DNA from: PVC group bacterium
Lineage (GTDB): Bacteria; Verrucomicrobiota; Kiritimatiellia; SS1-B-03-39; UBA6053
Assembly: GCA_003565815.1 (NCBI GenBank)
Contig: PXAS01000091.1
Location: 1 to 11,863, forward strand
Reading direction: 5' to 3'
Length of the DNA stretch: 11,863 bases
The notes below the pieces were generated by a model. That model ran no database searches and had not been told where the DNA came from. It worked only from the letters and a program-made list of their open reading frames with translations. Position 1 is the stretch's first letter. Each line of letters begins with the position of its first letter. A program made the translations under genes and the position numbers. Shown here one piece after another: positions 7,901 to 11,863 of the stretch.

Positions 7901-10813
7901 CCAAAACGCGGTGAACACTTCACCGGGTTCAACACTCCACGCCGGCGCGGCCAAATGACTCGGTACCCGCGCGGGAAAGGCCTCCCCGACCGGATCCAAC
8001 ACCAGCAACGTTTCCCGCGTGGTGACCGGACGCCCAAAGCGGTCCCTGCTTTCAAACGCCACCCGATACGCGCCCGGTTCAAGATCCAAACGCCACTCCG
8101 CATTTCCAGTCTCATCCGTTTCCACACGCCGACGCGCGAGCAATTCCCCCGTTTCCCACTGCTCGGGACGCGAACCCGCAGGCGGCTCGGTGTCATCCCC
8201 GCGCATCATGGCGCGAAGCATATACCCACCCGTGATTTCCAGGGGCCCGCGCACGGGACGGTCTGGCTCGACAAGCGAAAATACGGACACGGTTCCCTCC
8301 GCCCGCACGGGATTTCCCTCCAGCGTTTCCGTCCGAATCCCGATCTTCGTCGGCTCCTCCGTGGATTGCCATTCCCCCGCGTCCACAACCGCCCGCATCG
8401 CCGCGTGGCCCACCCGGACCGTCCGGGACTCCGAGCGGGTTTCTCCCGCCGCGTCGGTCACATCCACTTGAACCTCGAACGAGAACACCGGGTCGTCGCT
8501 TTCCGGGATCTTGGGGTCGGGGCGCGCCGGAAAACTCACCGAGAAAGACCCGTCCCGTTCCGTCAAAGCCGTTCCGCGCGTGATCACCTGACGGGAGCCA
8601 ACCCGTGCCCTCCGCCACCAAACCCACGGGGGAAACCGCGGTTCTCGCTCCACCTTCCAGCGGACCTGGGCCCCGCCAACCGCCGCCCCCGTGTAGGCGG
8701 TCGCCCGGCCCGACAAGGTTACCTCGTCGCCCAGCCGCGGGGAGACCTCCGGGGCGTCCAACTCCACCCGGAAGCGCGGGCGCTTGTATTCCTCCACACT
8801 GATCGAGGTGCTTCCAGGTGCCCCCGAGACCTCTTCAATGCGCATGAGGCCCGTCAGCCGCCCGTCCGGTGCGACAAAGCTACCGCTGAACGACCCGTGA
8901 TCATTCGTCCGGTGCCTTTGCCGGGCGACCACCTGGCGGTTCGCGTCCCGCAAGAAGACCGTGACGTTTCTCCCCGCCATGGTTTCATAATTTTGCGTCG
9001 CGTGGTTCACCCTGTGGCTGATTCCCTTGTAATGAATCGTTTGTCCCGGACGGTAAATGGAACGGTCCGTGAAAAACACGGTGGCCTCGTACGCGTCCCT
9101 TTCCGTTCGCGCTCTCTGACTAACCAACCGGGGCCTGCCAACCTCGTGTCCGTTGTGCCGGGCAATCAGCAAAAGGTGCTCCTGGGAATCCATTCGAAAA
9201 AATCCCTCATCGTCCGTCAAGGGACTCTCCTCCAACCGTTCCCACCCGGGTTCCCTTCTCCAATCGAAACTCCAGGCCGTGATCTGTGCCCCTTGAACCG
9301 GGCGGCCGCTTTCCGCCTCCACCACCAGACCCTCCACGCCGTCGCGACCCGTGTGCTGACGCACCACCATCGCCAAATCGCCCACCCACACCATCTCGGC
9401 GCTGACCGGACTGTCCTCCGGGGGGAAATCGGGCTCATGACTGCCCAGCAGGAAATAAAACCCCGGCTCCAAATCGTCCACCGGCACGGAAACCCGTTCC
9501 GTCCGTTCGCGGTAGTCTTCCGTGGCAGGCAGTCTTTCGCTCCATTCGAGGACAGGGTCAATCGCAAGGACGCGCTCCTGGGACGCGCGGTCACGCCAAG
9601 AATTGGGATATCGCCAATTGGGGAAAAACTCCTCGAAATCTAGCGGAACCAAGCGGAGATGGACTTCCTCAAGATTCCGGTAGGTGATCCACAGCTCGGG
9701 GTCGGCAGACCATACCCGTTCGACGCGAAGGGCCGCATTTGGCTCCTCAATCCCCGCAATGAGGGATTCGCAAAGACGCGCGCCGAGCGTCCCGGGGTGC
9801 GCGGCGGCACCATCGGCGGCGGCACGCCGCCCCCCGGCGGGATCCCCCTCCTCCCGCAGCAGCCTGCCGATCTGGTGCTGGGCGCGGGAATAAATCTCAT
9901 GATCCCGGTGTTCCGCCGCAAAACGCTGGAGGGCTTCCAGGTATCGGGCATTTTTCATTTCCCCCACCGCCGTGTTGTATCCGAAGCGCAGGCGGGCCAG
10001 ATCCGCGTCCACCCACACGTCACGGTTGCCCGTTTCACGGTGATGGCGAATGAGTTCCTGATAAAGACCAATGGCTTTTACAAGCGGGGAGTCGGAGCCG
10101 GCGGCTTCCGGCTCCCAGGCCAGAAACGCCTCCAAGTCGTCAAAAACCGGGTCTGCGTCGCGCACGACGAACGCGTCCTCTGGAAGCAGGGCGGCCTGCT
10201 CGCCGGCGGCGTAAAACGCCAACGCCTCGTACATCAAAACTACGTACAGCGTGGGGCGGTATTTTTCCGGCATTTCCCCAAACCCCATCACCTCTTTAAA
10301 ATCAGAAACCGGAACGCGGCGCAACGCCTCCCGGTCCGCAAGCGCGAGCGAAAACTGCCGGTCGATTTCCGCGAGAATTCTCTGCAAAGGCCACGCTTGG
10401 AGGTCATCGCCCGGTTCCTCCTGCTCCGTGCGTCTCATGAACCGCCAGCGGTTTTCCCGGAAATAATCCCAGTACCAACGGGCCAGCACCGTGCGCAAGA
10501 CCGGATGCGTTTCCGCAGGCATGTTTTCCAGTTCGGCCTCCAGCCGGAAAACCCGCTCCTCCGGCTTCCCCCCTTCGATCACCCCCTCCGCGTTGATCCG
10601 AAATACCAGCGCCCGCGCCGCCTCCGCCATCCGCTCCTCCGACAGCGTCTCCGCGAGAATTTCGTTCAAAAGGTCAATGGCGGTCTGCGGCAACCCCTGG
10701 GACACCGCTTGGCGCGCCTCTAGCCAACGCGCCGCGCTTTCACCGCCCGACGCGAACTGACACGCGGAACACACAAACACAAACACAACGGCCTTCTGCA
10801 GAAACATTTTCAT
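4949..10813 (-). CDS. Secreted alpha-2-macroglobulin family protein with intact thioester motif
   Basis: A 1954-residue envelope protein of the alpha-2-macroglobulin family, whose members trap proteases covalently after bait cleavage. A signal peptide (about 1-23, hydrophobic AVVFVFVCSA) is followed by a helical region (about 25-365) with TPR-like stretches that I cannot assign further. Beta-sandwich MG domains come next, with SGRPVQGAQ near 505, TDRSIYRPGQ near 581 and YKRPRF near 673. A Ser/Ala/Met-rich, bait-like linker (about 1150-1190) precedes VRKNLDETAFFLP and the A2M signature TTDENG...MPEGLTEW (about 1192-1235). The thioester CSEQ is at Cys1425-Gln1428, inside an alpha-toroid domain (about 1425-1700, with FWPWFSGG). 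A C-terminal MG10-like domain (about 1807-1954) has PRGTYVFEY. Length exceeds the roughly 1500-1650 of the E. coli type because of the N-terminal region. The start at 10813 is preferred because GAGGA precedes it and the signal peptide starts cleanly; an ATG 39 bases upstream would run through a 5' hairpin. The gene stands alone: no pbpC neighbour is visible. Confidence 0.93.
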   Translation of the reverse strand: MKMFLQKAVVFVFVCSACQFASGGESAARWLEARQAVSQGLPQTAIDLLNEILAETLSEERMAEAARALVFRINAEGVIEGGKPEERVFRLEAELENMPAETHPVLRTVLARWYWDYFRENRWRFMRRTEQEEPGDDLQAWPLQRILAEIDRQFSLALADREALRRVPVSDFKEVMGFGEMPEKYRPTLYVVLMYEALAFYAAGEQAALLPEDAFVVRDADPVFDDLEAFLAWEPEAAGSDSPLVKAIGLYQELIRHHRETGNRDVWVDADLARLRFGYNTAVGEMKNARYLEALQRFAAEHRDHEIYSRAQHQIGRLLREEGDPAGGRRAAADGAAAHPGTLGARLCESLIAGIEEPNAALRVERVWSADPELWITYRNLEEVHLRLVPLDFEEFFPNWRYPNSWRDRASQERVLAIDPVLEWSERLPATEDYRERTERVSVPVDDLEPGFYFLLGSHEPDFPPEDSPVSAEMVWVGDLAMVVRQHTGRDGVEGLVVEAESGRPVQGAQITAWSFDWRREPGWERLEESPLTDDEGFFRMDSQEHLLLIARHNGHEVGRPRLVSQRARTERDAYEATVFFTDRSIYRPGQTIHYKGISHRVNHATQNYETMAGRNVTVFLRDANRQVVARQRHRTNDHGSFSGSFVAPDGRLTGLMRIEEVSGAPGSTSISVEEYKRPRFRVELDAPEVSPRLGDEVTLSGRATAYTGAAVGGAQVRWKVEREPRFPPWVWWRRARVGSRQVITRGTALTERDGSFSVSFPARPDPKIPESDDPVFSFEVQVDVTDAAGETRSESRTVRVGHAAMRAVVDAGEWQSTEEPTKIGIRTETLEGNPVRAEGTVSVFSLVEPDRPVRGPLEITGGYMLRAMMRGDDTEPPAGSRPEQWETGELLARRRVETDETGNAEWRLDLEPGAYRVAFESRDRFGRPVTTRETLLVLDPVGEAFPARVPSHLAAPAWSVEPGEVFTAFWGTGYESGPALVEIERRGETFQRYWTETEQTQHRIEQEVPELFRGGFVVRVTHVRENRAYVHERVVDVPWSNKQLTVRWERFRSKLEPGGKETWTAVVEGPEAQAVAAEMVATLYDASLDAFRPPAWLTRFPGLYREQSRVVSQFENAMTVMPGIHGRWPGTWNPEWVSYPGLDGSLLRGFLHRSSMASMARAADGFSPMGDVVGVQTPSPSDASDLDTVAVRKNLDETAFFLPHLTTDENGTVRMTFTMPEGLTEWRFLAFAHDTMMRSGVLDDRAVTAKELMVQPLAPRFAREGDVFEFPVTVSNMSDADQSGRVRLRFFDARTLDPRDENLGNLDNEMPFEIPAGESRTYFWRLHIPDGTGFLVYRAVAASDAFSDGEEGGLPVLSRRIFLTESLSLPVRGPEEREFLFDKLLKSGDSETLRSEVLTVQAVSQPAWYAVMALPYLMEFPHDCSEQVFNRLYANALARHIANADPNIRRIFNLWKNTPALDSPLEKNEGLKSVALEATPWVRQAVSESEARRNVGILFDENRLDDELRRTLRQLSDMQYPSGFWPWFSGGRPSEFITLYIATGFARLRHLGVEVDHAVAHRAMRALDGWMEERHRQEPDRILPMLAFYLYGRSFYLEDLPVADDHQEAFDHWVETAKANWNRLANRKSQAHLALALHRMGERRIPADIMRSLRERAVVDREMGMFWRDTERQWWWYRAPIETQALMIEAFAEITEDTEAVEECAVWLIKQKQTQHWRSTKATADAVYAILLRGTDRLTSDDLLEISLDGEPVEPVNVEPGTGFYETRFLRGEIRPEMGRIEVSKPDEGVAWGSVHWQYFENIENVAPHAETPLRVSKRLYVKEATARGPVLRAVDGPVSPGDELVARIEVRTDRDLEYVHLKDHRGSGTEPVNVLSGYRFQDGLRYYESTRDTASHFFIDYLPRGTYVFEYSLWARHRGTFESGIATVQCMYAPEFNSHSESITFRVADAEE

Positions 10814-10834
10814 CGGTTTTCCTCGGTAGAGATT

Positions 10835-10860
10835 CCCCATCCTGCTACCCACGGATGGGG
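10835..10860 (-). promoter_or_regulatory. Inverted repeat in the 5' leader of the alpha-2-macroglobulin gene
   Basis: CCCCATCC (10835-10842) and GGATGGGG (10853-10860) are perfect 8-bp complements around a 10-base spacer, ending 21 bases before the chosen ATG. It could be an mRNA hairpin or an operator. A weak promoter-like pair farther upstream (TTGTTT, 18 bases, TATTTT on the minus strand near 10880-10910) would place the repeat within the transcribed leader. Confidence 0.4.
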
Positions 10861-10998
10861 ACCTTTACAAGTCCCAAATAAAATACGGATGTGCCAATCC
10901 CCAAAACAATCCGATGTGGTTGGCCTGATCACGCCGCAAGCGCTCTGACATCGCTGGCTTTGTGGATCAACCGGATTGCTTGTAAGGGAAACTCATCT

Positions 10999-11044
10999 TT
11001 CCGACGGTCGGAAGGCCTCCAAAAAATCGTTCCGACGCTCGGAA
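10999..11044. repeat. Two near-identical 15-bp palindromes, 31 bp apart
   Basis: TTCCGACGGTCGGAA (10999-11013) and TTCCGACGCTCGGAA (11030-11044) are each palindromic around a short centre and differ by a single base. They start exactly 31 bases apart, about three helical turns. This could be a tandem protein-binding site, or a copy of a palindromic dispersed repeat like the TTCCAA-type palindromes I recall from Verrucomicrobia genomes. Confidence 0.75.
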
Positions 11045-11135
11045 AACGGGCGGAGTATGCGCATCTCCCTCCACGAACGGCGGGAGTATCGGCAAGGGAC
11101 TGTCGATCTACAAACAAACTCCATGCCGACTCGGA

Positions 11136-11172
11136 GTTCCTTTTCCCAAAAGCCCTCCCCAAGCCAAGCATC
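11136..11172 (+). repeat. 37-bp direct repeat, copy 1
   Basis: The last 27 bases (11146-11172, core AAAGCCCTCCCCAAGCC) are identical to 11823-11849. The preceding ten bases match with three differences. On the minus strand the repeat carries an ATG and would encode MLGLGRAFGK, as the second copy does. Confidence 0.85.
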
Positions 11173-11195
11173 TGTGCGAATCAGTGTGATCAGTG
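11170..11195 (+). repeat. Helically phased ATCNGTG repeat, copy 1
   Basis: ATCTGTG (11170-11176), ATCAGTG (11180-11186) and ATCAGTG (11189-11195) recur at 10- and 9-base intervals. The same motif recurs three times at 11786-11812. From memory, similar short phrases are dispersed through intergenic regions of Verrucomicrobia-like genomes. No function is assigned. Confidence 0.55.
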
Positions 11196-11196
11196 G

Positions 11197-11316
11197 TTAA
11201 TGGAAATTACCTGTTGCTATATGATTATCACCCAAACCTGTTTCCTGGAGTTCATAAAACCGGAAACCATCTTCGAGATCCTCAAGCGCATCGTTCGATA
11301 TGCGGACTTGGATCAT
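11197..11316 (-). pseudogene. Truncated ParE/RelE-type toxin of the adjacent antitoxin
   Basis: The reading frame starts with ATG at 11316, overlapping the antitoxin's TGA as ATGA (11313-11316), a normal arrangement for translational coupling in such operons. The first 30 residues look like the N-terminus of a ParE/RelE-family toxin: a short strand (MIQVRIS), then DALEDLEDGFRFYE and the turn QETGLGD. After about codon 30-32 the similarity stops and the frame runs into a 25-bp dispersed repeat that contributes IATGNFH and a TAA stop, giving 39 codons instead of about 95-105. All C-terminal catalytic or gyrase-contacting residues are missing, so it should be inactive. I could not find the missing 3' part elsewhere in the window, so a deletion or recombination is likelier than simple insertion. 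Confidence 0.78.
11198..11222 (+). repeat. 25-bp direct repeat, copy 1 (toxin breakpoint)
   Basis: Begins TAATGGAAATTACCTG and matches 11579-11603 in the same orientation at 23 of 25 positions. Its right end coincides with the point where toxin similarity stops, and on the minus strand it supplies the stop codon. The copies lie 381 bp apart and enclose the whole antitoxin-toxin remnant. Confidence 0.85.
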
Positions 11317-11522
11317 GATCGACCGATTGAAAACTTGACCGCATCCCAATGATGCACCTCGGAAGATCCATTCTGAACGCGCTCAATTCTCTCATCGAGC
11401 AGGTCTCTTACGTCGGGGGATACGCTCATCTCCTCAATACGTGCGCTCAAGTCGTCCCAGATTGCCTCAAGAATCTGGAATTTCTCGCGTAAGGGTAGGT
11501 TTCTAACTTCAGTAATGCTCAT
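11313..11522 (-). CDS. Type II antitoxin, putative addiction module component (PF09720 type)
   Basis: A 69-residue protein with the typical pattern of the small addiction-module antitoxins that pair with ParE/RelE toxins: MSITEVRNLP, then EKFQILEAIWDDL (residues 13-25), SPDVRDLLDERIERV (about 35-49), a Gly, and a WDAVK box near the C-terminus. In this family the protein binds and neutralises its toxin, and the pair represses its own promoter. The frame is intact and ends in a TGA that overlaps the ATG of a truncated toxin, so the antitoxin now appears orphaned. No convincing Shine-Dalgarno sequence precedes the ATG (upstream bases read TACCACC), and no clear promoter is seen. The segment is visibly lower in G+C than the genes to its left, consistent with horizontal origin. 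It may still neutralise a homologous toxin elsewhere in the genome, or be decaying. Confidence 0.85.
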   Translation of the reverse strand: MSITEVRNLPLREKFQILEAIWDDLSARIEEMSVSPDVRDLLDERIERVQNGSSEVHHWDAVKFSIGRS

Positions 11523-11578
11523 GGTGGTATTCTACGGCTTTTTGAGTACAAAGCGAGGCCCCTCCCCCTCATTTTGGC

Positions 11579-11603
11579 TAATGGAAGTTACCTGTTGCGA
11601 TAT
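11579..11603 (+). repeat. 25-bp direct repeat, copy 2
   Basis: Begins TAATGGAAGTTACCTG and matches 11198-11222 at 23 of 25 positions. It lies 57 bases upstream of the antitoxin start, and nine bases before the GGAAATTTCATCCAA block at 11612. Confidence 0.85.
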
Positions 11604-11611
11604 TCTGAAGG

Positions 11612-11626
11612 GGAAATTTCATCCAA
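11612..11626 (+). repeat. 15-bp block shared with the left edge
   Basis: GGAAATTTCATCCAA is identical to 50-64, same orientation. An exact 15-base match is unlikely, though not impossible, by chance in a window this size; the nearby second shared block makes a dispersed repeat more plausible. Confidence 0.5.
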
Positions 11627-11662
11627 CTCCGGATGCCGTTAGGTCTCATGTGGGGTTTTGAG

Positions 11663-11690
11663 CCTGCGGATGCTTCGCCGGCCTGCGGAT
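11663..11690 (-). repeat. Inverted copy of the left-edge ATCCG-CCGGCGAAGC module
   Basis: Read on the minus strand, this 28-base block has ATCCGCAGG, CCGGCGAAGC and ATCCGCAGG in order. It matches 72-100 apart from one missing T and about five substitutions. The decamer GCCTGCGGAT occurs at both of its ends on the plus strand (11662-11671 and 11681-11690). Confidence 0.6.
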
Positions 11691-11785
11691 CGGTTTTGGG
11701 GAGGGAAACGCTCGAACGGTGTGCCGCCGTCATGGCCGCCGTAAGTCAAAGGCCTGATGTGTGCCCCCACGACTCCCCCCAAAAA

Positions 11786-11812
11786 ATCCGTGGAAATCCG
11801 TGACCCTCCGTG
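11786..11812 (+). repeat. Helically phased ATCNGTG repeat, copy 2
   Basis: ATCCGTG (11786-11792), ATCCGTG (11796-11802) and CTCCGTG (11806-11812) recur at exactly 10-base intervals, directly followed by the 37-bp repeat. In copy 1 the array follows the 37-bp repeat instead, so the two modules have been shuffled relative to each other. Confidence 0.55.
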
Positions 11813-11849
11813 GTTCCCCTTTCCAAAAGCCCTCCCCAAGCCAAGCATC
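11813..11849 (+). repeat. 37-bp direct repeat, copy 2
   Basis: Matches 11136-11172 at 34 of 37 positions; its last 27 bases (11823-11849) are identical. Similarity ends abruptly at 11849, close to the window edge. Confidence 0.85.
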
Positions 11850-11863
11850 AGCTACTTCTTTCC

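Larger units (their letters stand above)
10861..11196. other. Gene-less stretch with repeats
   Basis: I find no convincing gene here. The stretch holds the upstream region of the alpha-2-macroglobulin gene, a pair of near-identical palindromes (10999-11044), a 37-bp repeat (11136-11172) and a phased ATCNGTG repeat (11170-11195), all listed separately. The open frames crossing it lack ribosome-binding sites and family resemblance. The remaining toxin sequence expected beyond the truncation at 11197 is not found here. Confidence 0.6.
11523..11863. other. Gene-less repeat-rich right edge
   Basis: No gene is supported here. The stretch contains the second copy of the 25-bp repeat, a GGAAATTTCATCCAA block and a GCTTCGCCGG block shared with the left edge of the window, a phased ATCNGTG array and the second copy of the 37-bp repeat. 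The minus-strand open frame 11639-11848 is made largely from these repeats. Confidence 0.6.

Noticed and set aside
7682..9643. 653-codon plus-strand open frame
   Set aside because: Antisense to the alpha-2-macroglobulin gene, His/Arg/Pro-rich with no family resemblance; a common artefact of high-G+C genes.
10929..11171. 80-codon minus-strand open frame starting MLGLGRAFGK
   Set aside because: The start comes from a repeat shared with another frame, there is no Shine-Dalgarno sequence, and the body crosses palindromic repeats. Kept only as a repeat observation.
10891..11352. 153-codon plus-strand open frame across the repeat region
   Set aside because: It runs through palindromes and dispersed repeats and antisense to the toxin remnant; no ribosome-binding site and no protein family likeness.
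11639..11848. 69-codon minus-strand open frame starting MLGLGRAFGK
   Set aside because: Built from the 37-bp repeat, the ATCNGTG array and the GCTTCGCCGG block, with no convincing ribosome-binding site.
11136..11849. CRISPR array or integron attachment sites
   Set aside because: The repeats occur only twice, with unequal and long intervals, and no integron core-site pattern or integrase gene is visible.
1..11863. tRNA or rRNA genes
   Set aside because: No TTCGANTCC-type T-arm, cloverleaf or rRNA-like sequence was noticed on either strand by eye; a covariance-model scan would settle this.

Overview
The window looks like chromosomal DNA of a GC-rich (by eye about 60% G+C in the genes) Gram-negative-type bacterium. 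A member of the PVC group (Verrucomicrobiota, Kiritimatiellota or Lentisphaerota) or a neighbouring phylum such as Hydrogenedentota is my best guess. The guess rests on a ribosomal protein S2 with a long Ala/Glu-rich tail, a plant/cyanobacterial-style GlgC, a very large secreted alpha-2-macroglobulin, and intergenic repeats of the ATCNGTG type. No rRNA or other decisive marker is present, so the phylum is an inference.

Layout. Positions 1-150 hold a structured dispersed repeat. At 151-2153, on the minus strand, lies a two-gene unit: glgC (ADP-glucose pyrophosphorylase), then a seven-helix Bax-inhibitor-1/YccA family membrane protein. A 186-bp divergent spacer follows, with a candidate glgC promoter. 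On the plus strand come a small nucleoside 2-deoxyribosyltransferase-like protein (2340-2741) and the translation unit rpsB-tsf (2889-4876). The latter has a candidate promoter and 5' hairpin ahead of rpsB and a hairpin between the two genes. A textbook intrinsic terminator (4902-4938) separates tsf from the convergent 5.9-kb alpha-2-macroglobulin gene (4949-10813, minus strand), which encodes a secreted protein with an intact CSEQ thioester motif.

The last kilobase (10861-11863) is accessory in character. It holds several families of short repeats and the remains of a type II toxin-antitoxin operon: an intact PF09720-type antitoxin and, overlapping it by ATGA, a ParE/RelE-type toxin cut off after about 30 codons. 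The cut falls exactly at one copy of a 25-bp repeat, and the second copy lies just upstream of the antitoxin, so direct repeats bracket the remnant.

How it fits together: rpsB and tsf serve translation, and glgC makes the glucosyl donor for glycogen. The alpha-2-macroglobulin is probably an envelope protease trap, here without a neighbouring pbpC gene. I see no multi-gene novel system. The most unusual items are the repeat-truncated toxin-antitoxin remnant with its repeat families and the large stand-alone macroglobulin.
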